Below are positions 8,191 through 14,210 of a DNA stretch of 20,838 bases, piece by piece; positions within the stretch are counted from its first letter, which is position 1; the number at the start of each line of letters is the position of its first letter. The stretch spans positions 1 to 20,838 of the forward strand of contig JBGUSK010000109.1 of the NCBI GenBank assembly GCA_045132495.1. Reading direction: 5' to 3'. The notes below the pieces were generated by a model. That model made no database searches, was not told where the DNA came from, and saw only the letters and a list, made by a program, of their open reading frames with translations. The DNA comes from UBA11524 sp045132495. Lineage in GTDB: Bacteria; Bacillota; Clostridia; Christensenellales; Aristaeellaceae. The position numbers were made by a program, and so were the translations under genes.

Positions 8191-8937
8191 ATGCGATACT
8201 TGATCAACAGCAGCGCCTTTACCCGGCGGGATGCGCAAAGCGGCGTGATCCCCATGAAGGCTGGCTTTCGCGCACTGTTCCTGAAGGAAAGCGCTGGGGC
8301 ATTGCTGGACAGAACAGACGAATGGATCGACTTTGAGGAAGTGACCCGTGGCGTTTCCGAGCAGCAGCGGTGCGATCTTCGCGATGGACTGACGCTGCTG
8401 GAATGTTTCGATATTGCGCAGATCGAGGAAGAAAAGCCGGTCAAGCCCTGTCGTGTGGCTGGCGAGCGCGACTACCGCCGCATCAGCGCATTCCTGGAGC
8501 GCCATGCGGGAAAGGGGCCCAACCAAAGTCTTGCGTATTCCCCGGAGATGCACAATGAGGACAGCGTCCGCGCGCGGCAATTCAACAATCATGAATACAA
8601 TTTTCTGGCCGAGCGGGATCGGGAGATCGTCGCGCTGATGATCGTACGTCCTCCGGCGGCTGGAGATGTTTCCAGTGTGGTGTATCTCCAGCACGTGATC
8701 TATGCAGCGGAACTTCCCGAAGGAGAACAGACAGCCTTGCTGGAGGCTCTGCTGACCGAGGTGGAGGCTGCCTTCCGTCAGGATTACGCCCGGCTGCGAT
8801 TCCAGTATTTCGATGCCTGTCAGGATGGGATGCTCTCCGCATTGGCGGCGCAGGGCTTCCAAAAGACCTGCACGCTGGAACGGGAGCTGCTGGGCGGCAT
8901 CGACCTGACGATCTACGACCGGGTGATTGGAGGATAA
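8191..8937 (+). CDS. PqqD-like (RRE) domain fused to GNAT-like domain, copy 1
   Basis: A 248-residue protein. GGAGG at 8180-8184, inside the end of the previous gene, is 6 bases before ATG 8191. Residues 1-75 have the layout of a PqqD-like winged-helix peptide-recognition element: N-terminal strands (MRYLINSSAF), a helix around FLKESAGALLD, then DLRDGLTLLECFDI. Residues 85-248 resemble a GNAT acyltransferase: a start helix (RDYRRISAFLERH), a central strand (DREIVALMIV) and a typical C-terminal AAQGFQKTC segment. The usual acetyl-CoA loop (R/Q-x-x-G-x-G/A) is not visible, so catalysis is doubtful. It may present the Asn-rich precursor to the radical SAM enzyme encoded just upstream. Fold assignments were made by eye. 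Confidence 0.65.
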   Translation: MRYLINSSAFTRRDAQSGVIPMKAGFRALFLKESAGALLDRTDEWIDFEEVTRGVSEQQRCDLRDGLTLLECFDIAQIEEEKPVKPCRVAGERDYRRISAFLERHAGKGPNQSLAYSPEMHNEDSVRARQFNNHEYNFLAERDREIVALMIVRPPAAGDVSSVVYLQHVIYAAELPEGEQTALLEALLTEVEAAFRQDYARLRFQYFDACQDGMLSALAAQGFQKTCTLERELLGGIDLTIYDRVIGG

Positions 8938-8940
8938 GCG

Positions 8941-10344
8941 ATGCTCCTTGCTGAAAAGAAATTCACACAAATCCTTCGGGATGTATGCGAAAAAATCGAC
9001 TATGCCTTTACGATCAAGGCATTTCGCGGACTGTATGGCTTCCATGATCCGTGGTTTGACTATGCATCCATGGAGCGCTGCCTGAGTCACATGGAGAATC
9101 CCTGCAAGGCGGCCTTCCGCATTCTGCATCTGGGTGCAGGCGTGGTGGAGAGCGAACTGGCTGATGAGATCGGGCAGGAGGTGATAGACCAACTGATCGA
9201 AGCTGGCCTGTGGCACCGGGAAGGCGACAACATTGAGACCAACAACTATGTGGTGATCCCCTATCAGGGGCTGCTGCTTGTGGTGGAGACAAATCCCTGG
9301 TTCCCGAGCTGCACCAACCGCAATATTGACGTCTACCTGGGCAGCGACAGCTACCGTCTGGCGGAAAACATTGGCTACCAGCGGGGCGAGACAGCGCTGG
9401 ATCTGTGCAGTGGCAGCAGCATACAGGGCCTGCTCTGCGCCCGGTTCGCCCGCAAGGTAGTGTCGGTGGAGCTGAATCCCAAGGCTGTGCCGGTGACCCG
9501 CTTCAACATTCTCCTCAACAACTGCGAAGACAGGGTTGAATTACGCGAGGGAGACCTGTATAATGTTCTTAAAGAGGGGGAGACCTTCGACTGCATCTAC
9601 GCGAATCCGCCCTTTATCCCCATGACAGAAGATGTGACCTATCCCATCTGTGGCACTGGCGGACGGGATGGTCTGCAGGTGCTGCGCCGCATTGTGGAGG
9701 GTCTGCCGAAGCACCTCAATCCCGGCGGCGAGGCGATCATCTTCTGCGAATGCCTGGGGGATCGCAATGGCGTGTTCTTCGATGCGGACGTCGAGCGTCT
9801 TGGCCGCGAGCATGGCTGGCAGACCAGTCAGCTCCTTCCGGCCCGGCTGGAGGCAAGCCATCAGATCTGCAAAATGGTGGATTTGACCGCGCTGTTCAAC
9901 GAGGAGCTGGACAAGGCTGCGCTGCGCCGGCAGATGGAAGAAATTTACCGCGATCTTGGTGCGACGTATCTGTACAGCATTCTCTACCGCATCTATGCCA
10001 GCGGCAAGGGAGATGGGCAGCTGTGCCGCATCCGCCAGTATAACCAGTGGGATATGGAGGATCGGGCAAGCCTTGACCCGTCGGTCACCACGGGCCCCAA
10101 CCCGAATGTGCAAAGCATCTGGCGTGGGAAACGCCATATGGGTATTCTCAGCAGAGAAAAGGCGGATATTATGGCCCAAATGCAATCTGGCAAGTCCATC
10201 CGTGAGACTGCCGAAGCGCTGTGGAGCCAGTACGCCGACAAGCCCCGTTATCAAAAGGAGGGCTATCCGGCCTTCCTGAGCCGGGTGCTGGATACCTGCA
10301 TGAATCTTGAAAGCATTGGCGCTTTGAAGCGTCTGCTCAAATAA
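8941..10344 (+). CDS. Class I SAM-dependent methyltransferase with NPPF motif (candidate peptide Asn N-methylase)
   Basis: A 467-residue protein; GGAGG at 8929-8933 precedes ATG 8941. Residues 1-110 look like a helical or winged-helix substrate domain. The Rossmann methyltransferase core follows: motif I LDLCSGSSIQG (153-163), acidic Glu177 in VVSVELNP for the ribose, and motif IV N222-P-P-F225 in YANPPFIP. (D/N)PP(Y/F) is typical of enzymes that methylate amide or amino nitrogens, such as PrmC/HemK (Gln side chain) and N6-adenine methylases. About 190 residues after motif IV include an uncharacterised C-terminal region. Located directly before the Asn-rich precursor, it is a plausible methylase of Asn side-chain amides, the role PoyE plays in polytheonamide synthesis. 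Family is firm, substrate inferred. Confidence 0.85.
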   Translation: MLLAEKKFTQILRDVCEKIDYAFTIKAFRGLYGFHDPWFDYASMERCLSHMENPCKAAFRILHLGAGVVESELADEIGQEVIDQLIEAGLWHREGDNIETNNYVVIPYQGLLLVVETNPWFPSCTNRNIDVYLGSDSYRLAENIGYQRGETALDLCSGSSIQGLLCARFARKVVSVELNPKAVPVTRFNILLNNCEDRVELREGDLYNVLKEGETFDCIYANPPFIPMTEDVTYPICGTGGRDGLQVLRRIVEGLPKHLNPGGEAIIFCECLGDRNGVFFDADVERLGREHGWQTSQLLPARLEASHQICKMVDLTALFNEELDKAALRRQMEEIYRDLGATYLYSILYRIYASGKGDGQLCRIRQYNQWDMEDRASLDPSVTTGPNPNVQSIWRGKRHMGILSREKADIMAQMQSGKSIRETAEALWSQYADKPRYQKEGYPAFLSRVLDTCMNLESIGALKRLLK

Positions 10345-10362
10345 ACAGAAGAGGTGGAAAAT

Positions 10363-10740
10363 ATGTCTGACGAGAAGAAGATCATGAGTCCCGATGAGAA
10401 CGAAACCAAGAAGCCTCTGCAGCTGGACGAAACCGTACCTGAAAAGAAGCCTGATGAGAAGCAGCCGGAGGAAGAGGCTGTACTTTACGACGCCAGCGAG
10501 CTCTCTGACGACGATCTGGAGGGCCTTTCCACTGAAGAACTGGAGGATAAGGACGGCGCAGGTTACTTCTTTGTTCCTGTTGTTATTGCGGCCAATGTGA
10601 ATATGGTGGCCAATATCAATGCGGGTGCTAACCTGAACGTTGCAGCCAACGCCATGGCAGCCGCTAATGCTGTGGCTGCAGCCAATGCGATGGCAGCAGC
10701 CAATGTCAACGCGCTGACGAATGCCAATGTCACTGACTGA
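10363..10740 (+). CDS. RiPP precursor with eight Asn-hexad repeats
   Basis: A 125-residue precursor. GAGGTGG at 10351-10357 precedes ATG 10363; an in-frame GTG at 10354 overlaps that site. The leader (1-66) is highly acidic and charged (Glu, Asp, Lys, Pro) and is neither Nif11 nor nitrile-hydratase-like. It ends LSTEELEDKDGA (55-66), matching the LSxxEL-type site of the Nif11 peptides with Gly-Ala in place of Gly-Gly. The core starts hydrophobic (GYFFVPVVI), then has hexads with Asn at 78, 84, 90, 96, 102, 108, 114 and 120, made only of Ala, Asn, Val, Met, Ile, Leu, Gly and Thr. There is no Cys, Ser or aromatic residue after Phe70. It is flanked by a methyltransferase and two radical SAM/RRE pairs. 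Not recognised as a named family; proposed to be a polytheonamide-like beta-helix precursor. Confidence 0.85.
   Translation: MSDEKKIMSPDENETKKPLQLDETVPEKKPDEKQPEEEAVLYDASELSDDDLEGLSTEELEDKDGAGYFFVPVVIAANVNMVANINAGANLNVAANAMAAANAVAAANAMAAANVNALTNANVTD
10591..10734 (+). repeat. Eight 18-bp coding repeats (Asn hexads)
   Basis: Eight contiguous 18-base units encode ANVNMV, ANINAG, ANLNVA, ANAMAA, ANAVAA, ANAMAA, ANVNAL and TNANVT with no spacing error. The second codon of every unit is aat or aac. Codons differ between units, so the period is kept by selection on the protein rather than by very recent slippage. Confidence 0.95.
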
Positions 10741-11725
10741 TGCAGCAAAGCAACCCTGCTATTACGACAGCGTTGCGCTGAACATCACCAGCCGCTGCAA
10801 TCTCCGCTGCCTGCACTGCTACAATGGCAGCGGGGAGGATTCGCGGCGGGATATGGACAGAGCGACGCTGCTGCGGGCTGCTGATGCGGTGCTGTCGCTC
10901 AAGCCCTTCAATCTCTGCCTGTGCGGTGGGGAGCCCTTGTGCTGCCCTGATCTGTTGCTGTTGCTGGAGCATTTACAGGGACGAGTGCCGCAGATTTCCA
11001 TGGTGACCAACGGCTTTGCGTTGGATGAAGCCTGGGCAAGGAGGCTTGCAGCCCACGGGGTTAGGGCTGTGCAGGTGAGCCTGGACGGTGCATATGCCTG
11101 GCAGCATGACAGCCTGCGCGGCGCAGCAGGTTCTTTTGAGCGTGCCATAAAGGCCATATGTGCGCTGAAAACAGCGGGCATCGCGCAGGTGGTGTGCGCC
11201 ATCCTGCCCAACCGACTGAATGTGGATTCGCTGGAGGAATATGTGCAGCGTTGCCTTTCGCTGGGGGTGGACATCATCCGTGCCATGCCTTTTCTCCCAT
11301 CGGGGCGGGGGCGCAGCATGGGCCGTCCGCTGATGCTGGACGAAGAGGGCTATTTCCGCTTCCGACGGGAGCTGTGGCGGCTGTCTGAGCGATACGGCAA
11401 TCAGATCCGCATCGAGTGGGATGACCCGCTCCAAGTGATCCTTGGTATGCCCGGGCGTATGGGGACAAACGAAAAGGAACCCATGTTGGAGATTCGCGCT
11501 GACGGCCAGCTGGCACTGACCAGCTATCTGCCCATTCTCATGGGCGATTGTACTGCCGATGGTGCTATGGGCAATCTCCGCTCTGCATTTGCGGCCGCGC
11601 GCAGTGTCCCGCAGGTGCGCGATTATGTCTGTGCCATTCACAATGTATACGACTGGGACTTGCTTGATCCTTTGCCCTACGGAGAGGAAAGCATTCAACT
11701 TGATCTGCTGGAGGGAACTACGTGA
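10727..11725 (+). CDS. Radical SAM peptide-modifying enzyme 2 (paralogue of copy 1)
   Basis: A 332-residue radical SAM protein counted from ATG 10727 (ATG 10721 is the alternative). Both starts lie inside the 3' end of the precursor gene in another frame, and no good ribosome site is visible, so translation is probably coupled. Cluster motif C24-NLR-C28-LH-C31; GGE at 67-69 in CLCGGEPLCC; no SPASM cysteines. It shares AWQHDS, PNRLN, SLEEY, MPFLPSGRGRS and LMLDE with copy 1, plus Cys275 (LMGDCT) at the place of Cys282. Its stop overlaps the GTG start of the following RRE/GNAT-like gene. A second epimerase or other radical enzyme on the Asn-rich core is the likely role. Confidence 0.85.
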   Translation: MSLTDAAKQPCYYDSVALNITSRCNLRCLHCYNGSGEDSRRDMDRATLLRAADAVLSLKPFNLCLCGGEPLCCPDLLLLLEHLQGRVPQISMVTNGFALDEAWARRLAAHGVRAVQVSLDGAYAWQHDSLRGAAGSFERAIKAICALKTAGIAQVVCAILPNRLNVDSLEEYVQRCLSLGVDIIRAMPFLPSGRGRSMGRPLMLDEEGYFRFRRELWRLSERYGNQIRIEWDDPLQVILGMPGRMGTNEKEPMLEIRADGQLALTSYLPILMGDCTADGAMGNLRSAFAAARSVPQVRDYVCAIHNVYDWDLLDPLPYGEESIQLDLLEGTT

Positions 11726-12492
11726 GATATCGCATTAACCGGGAGGATTTCTTCGCCCGAGAGGAAGAGCAGGGCACCATGGCGATCATGATTTGCAAAA
11801 CCAACCAGATCCTGCACTTCAACCGTGCCGGACGCCATATCTTTGATGTGTGCGACCGCTGGGTGGAGCTGGATGAATTCCTGCATGACCTTGGGGCGGT
11901 GAACACAACGCCTGCGAAGCTGCGCAGATATTTCGAAGAAATCCTGTACAAGCTCCACGCCTGCGGCCTGGCCAGGCTGGAGGATATCCCCCAACCTGCC
12001 GGAACAGGCTGCCGTCTGGCTCAGCAGGGCGACTATATGCACATATCCCGCTTCCTGACGGCCTATGCGCAAAAGGGACAGAGTTGCGCGACCATAGTGG
12101 GCGAGGGCTACAATGGTCCTTACGGCGTGTATACGAGGCTTTATGAGAGGCAAACCCACTACCTCCTCAGCGAGCAGGAGGGGGAGCTTCTTGCCCTGCT
12201 GGAAATCAGTCAGCCCAACCATATATCCGGGAATACGGTTTTGAGCATCTCCACAGCAGTGTTTCATGAGAAGCTTGACGCGCAGGATGCGTGTGAGCAG
12301 CTGCGCCTGCTGGCGGATCACGCCGCGAAACTCTTTGGCGGGTATGCCTCCAAGCTGCGTTATCCCTATATGCACCCCCGGCAGCAGTGGATGCGCGATT
12401 CGCTTGCCAAATGCGGTTTTGTCCAAACAGCGTTCTTCCCCGGCGAACTTCAAAACGGATGCGATATGATCTGGTATGACCGGATGATTTAA
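11722..12492 (+). CDS. PqqD-like (RRE) domain fused to GNAT-like domain, copy 2
   Basis: A 256-residue protein starting at GTG 11722, which overlaps the upstream TGA (GTGA) and has GGAGGG at 11710-11715. Residues 1-85 match the PqqD-like pattern (MRYRINREDFF, then ILHFNRAGRHIFDVCDRWVELDE, whose Phe-Asn-x-x-Gly-x-x-Ile-Phe is a classic PqqD feature). Residues 95-256 resemble copy 1: GDYMHISRFL, a central GELLALLEIS strand and a C-terminal KCGFVQTAFF segment. No acetyl-CoA loop is obvious. Last gene of the operon; a terminator follows. Likely partners radical SAM 2 in recognising the Asn-rich precursor. Confidence 0.65.
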   Translation: MRYRINREDFFAREEEQGTMAIMICKTNQILHFNRAGRHIFDVCDRWVELDEFLHDLGAVNTTPAKLRRYFEEILYKLHACGLARLEDIPQPAGTGCRLAQQGDYMHISRFLTAYAQKGQSCATIVGEGYNGPYGVYTRLYERQTHYLLSEQEGELLALLEISQPNHISGNTVLSISTAVFHEKLDAQDACEQLRLLADHAAKLFGGYASKLRYPYMHPRQQWMRDSLAKCGFVQTAFFPGELQNGCDMIWYDRMI

Positions 12493-12529
12493 TAAGCGGC
12501 GAGGGCGAGAGAACAGGCTATAAAGAAAT

Positions 12530-12570
12530 AAAAGTAGAAGCGACCGATGGTGCGCTTCTACTTTTTCTTT
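12530..12570 (+). terminator. Rho-independent terminator of the RiPP operon
   Basis: A perfect 13-bp stem, AAAAGTAGAAGCG (12530-12542) with CGCTTCTACTTTT (12553-12565), 10-base loop, then a T-rich run to 12570. It lies 37 bases after the last stop codon. Confidence 0.92.
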
Positions 12571-12733
12571 TGATATTGTTTGGGGTAGGGTGGGAAGCAG
12601 GGAACGGCAAAGACTTCGAGCACCGTAATTCTTGTTGTTTGAAAAACTGATAAAACACCCTTGACAAAACAACTCGAACCGGAGCCGCCCCGCATATGCA
12701 GCCGCGTTTCCAGTTGTACAGGATAAGAGGGGT
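12571..12733. other. Gene-free stretch
   Basis: Together with the flanking terminator and hairpins this belongs to a 370-base gap between the RiPP operon and the converging kinase gene. I see no start with a ribosome site, no tRNA-like fold and no promoter: a TTGACA at 12661 has no matching -10. Confidence 0.6.
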
Positions 12734-12799
12734 CCGGGGGAAAGCGCGTTTTCGCTTTCCCCCGGCGGCTTTGCGCCGCTTTCGACGCGCGAAAGCGGC
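12734..12799. repeat. Pair of tandem strong hairpins (possible dispersed palindromic element)
   Basis: Hairpin A: CCGGGGGAAAGCG (12734-12746) pairs perfectly with CGCTTTCCCCCGG (12753-12765), 6-base loop. Hairpin B: GCCGCTTTCG (12775-12784) pairs perfectly with CGAAAGCGGC (12790-12799), 5-base loop. Both stems share a GAAAGCG core, and a small GCGGC/GCCGC stem could bridge them. No T run on either side, so this is not a classic terminator. It could be a REP/MITE-like element or a transcription barrier. Confidence 0.6.
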
Positions 12800-12842
12800 T
12801 ACCTGCCTCCTCGGTTTACCATCCCCACTTTTTACAGTCAGA

Positions 12843-12863
12843 AGCCTGCCGATATTGCAGGCT
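12843..12863 (-). terminator. Weak hairpin at the end of the kinase gene
   Basis: AGCCTGC (12843-12849) and GCAGGCT (12857-12863) form a 7-bp stem with a 7-base loop touching the kinase stop codon. No clear T run follows on the minus strand, so termination may rely on the larger hairpins beyond. Confidence 0.35.
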
Positions 12864-13393
12864 CAAGCATATTCCAAGCAAGTTATCCATCGAACGATCT
12901 CTGCCACATTCTCCCCCACCGGCCTCGTCCCATCCACCCGCAGCACGGGGATGTCCACCGTGTCCATCCAGCGGGTAGCGTAGTCCTCCGGGCGGGCAGC
13001 GATCAAGTCGTAGAAACTCTTTTCCGATTCATACAGGTCACCGCCGGGCAGCATGCGCTCGCCAAACTTGGCAAAGGAGCGCGCCTTCACCCGCGCGAGC
13101 CGGATATCGCGGGGCACCTCCACCAGCACCGCACCCTTGTAATAAGGCAGCACCGCGTCGCCGTAATTCCCGCGGACGGCCGCAAACACGAACCGATCAT
13201 CCTGGCGGACTTCCGCCAGCAGCAGACGCTCCACCTCGTCCTGGGTGCGCTCTGTCGCATAAGGATGGGCCGGGTCAGTCTTTGGGAAGTAGAGGTTCTC
13301 GTTGTCAATGAACCGCCAGCCCAGATGTTCCGCCAGCGCGCGGCCCAGGGTGCTTTTGCCGCTGCCATTCATGCCGCAGATGATGATGCCCAT
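12863..13393 (-). CDS. P-loop nucleoside/shikimate-kinase-like ATPase
   Basis: A 176-residue small kinase-like protein. Walker A is GMNGSGKST (7-15), followed by a shikimate/adenylate kinase-like start (LGRALAEHLGWRFIDNENLYF). A later VEVPRDIRLARVKARSFAKFG segment fits the lid region and its arginines. GGGAGG, 6 bases upstream, fixes the start at 13393 rather than 13408. It begins one base after the murI stop, so the two are co-transcribed. The substrate cannot be told from the sequence; family level only. Confidence 0.8.
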   Translation of the reverse strand: MGIIICGMNGSGKSTLGRALAEHLGWRFIDNENLYFPKTDPAHPYATERTQDEVERLLLAEVRQDDRFVFAAVRGNYGDAVLPYYKGAVLVEVPRDIRLARVKARSFAKFGERMLPGGDLYESEKSFYDLIAARPEDYATRWMDTVDIPVLRVDGTRPVGENVAEIVRWITCLEYA

Positions 13394-13394
13394 T

Positions 13395-14150
13395 TCACGC
13401 CCTCCCAAACAGGCGCTGCATCACCGGCAGCACCAGCGCGGGATTGCCGCTGGTTTCCAGCGTGACGCTCCCTGGCCCTTCCGATAGCAGGTCGCGCTGG
13501 GTCAGCACCCGGCGCAGCTGCCGGGCCGTGCCGACATTGCCGTCCAGCACCTTCACATTTTTCGGCAGGATGTCCTGCAAAATGGGCCGCAGGAACACAT
13601 AATGCGTGCATCCCAGCACCACCGCGTCCACCTTGGTCAGGTCATAGGGCGCGAAAAGGTCGAGCAGGTAACGGCGGGCTTTGTCGTCCGCCTCGCGCTC
13701 CACCAGCTCCATCAGCCCCGGACAGGGCAGCGGGATCGCCCCCTCGCCATAGCGGGCATACAGGGCGCGGAATTTCTCCAGCTTCAGCGTCATGGGCGTA
13801 GCCAGCACGAGGATGCTGCCCTCGCGGCGCATCTCATGGGCGGGCTTCAAGGCCGGCTCGATACCGATAATCGGCAGCTCGTAACGGGCGCGAAGCTCCG
13901 CTGCAGCCACGGCAGTCGCCGTGTTGCAGGCGATGACCACCGCCTTCACGTCCTGCGCAAGAAGGTGATCCATGATGCGGCTGACGCAGCCCATCACCTC
14001 GTCCCGGGATTTGGTGCCATAGGGCGCATTGGCCGTGTCGCCGTAGAAAAGGAAGCGCTCCTGCGGCAGTTCGCGGCACAGCGCGGCCAGCGTACCAATG
14101 CCGCCCACACCGGAATCAAACACGCCGATGGGGCTGTTCCTGTCCGCCAT
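13395..14150 (-). CDS. murI: Glutamate racemase
   Basis: A 251-residue enzyme making D-glutamate for peptidoglycan in the cytoplasm. Family motifs are all present: GVFDSGVGG (9-17), GDTANAPYG (37-45), catalytic Cys75 in VVIACNTATA, GIEPA, and catalytic Cys181 in LGCTHY. Length is normal. AAAGGAGG sits 7 bases before the ATG, with a good promoter at 14180-14208. Confidence 0.97.
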   Translation of the reverse strand: MADRNSPIGVFDSGVGGIGTLAALCRELPQERFLFYGDTANAPYGTKSRDEVMGCVSRIMDHLLAQDVKAVVIACNTATAVAAAELRARYELPIIGIEPALKPAHEMRREGSILVLATPMTLKLEKFRALYARYGEGAIPLPCPGLMELVEREADDKARRYLLDLFAPYDLTKVDAVVLGCTHYVFLRPILQDILPKNVKVLDGNVGTARQLRRVLTQRDLLSEGPGSVTLETSGNPALVLPVMQRLFGRA

Positions 14151-14179
14151 GAAAACGCCTCCTTTCCTTCAATGCCTGT

Positions 14180-14208
14180 ATTATACTGCCGTTCCTGGGG
14201 AATTGCAA
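14180..14208 (-). promoter_or_regulatory. Sigma-A promoter of murI
   Basis: On the minus strand TTGCAA (14203-14208), a 17-base spacer, then TATAAT (14180-14185), about 30 bases before the murI start. The -35 box ends 3 bases from the stop of the upstream esterase gene, so murI has its own transcript start. Confidence 0.8.
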
Positions 14209-14210
14209 CC

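Noticed and set aside
10591..10734. Tandem 18-bp repeats as a CRISPR array or minisatellite
   Set aside because: The units are contiguous, codon-phased and vary synonymously inside a well-placed gene, so they are protein-coding repeats without spacers.
10563..10748. Small minus-strand frame rich in Ala and Leu, looking like a membrane peptide
   Set aside because: It is the reverse translation of the Asn-hexad repeat, where Ala codons and Asn codons read as Ala/Leu-type residues. No ribosome site.
12661..12700. TTGACA as a possible promoter in the gene-free gap
   Set aside because: No -10-like hexamer at 16-18 bases, and no plus-strand gene follows.
12669..12717. ACAACT ... AGTTGT with tRNA-like TCGAACC inside
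   Set aside because: No cloverleaf arms or anticodon stem can be formed; only six pairs at the ends.
12696..12983. Plus-strand frame of 95 codons after the RiPP terminator
   Set aside because: It runs through the two hairpins and antisense into the kinase gene, with no ribosome site and a basic random-looking translation.
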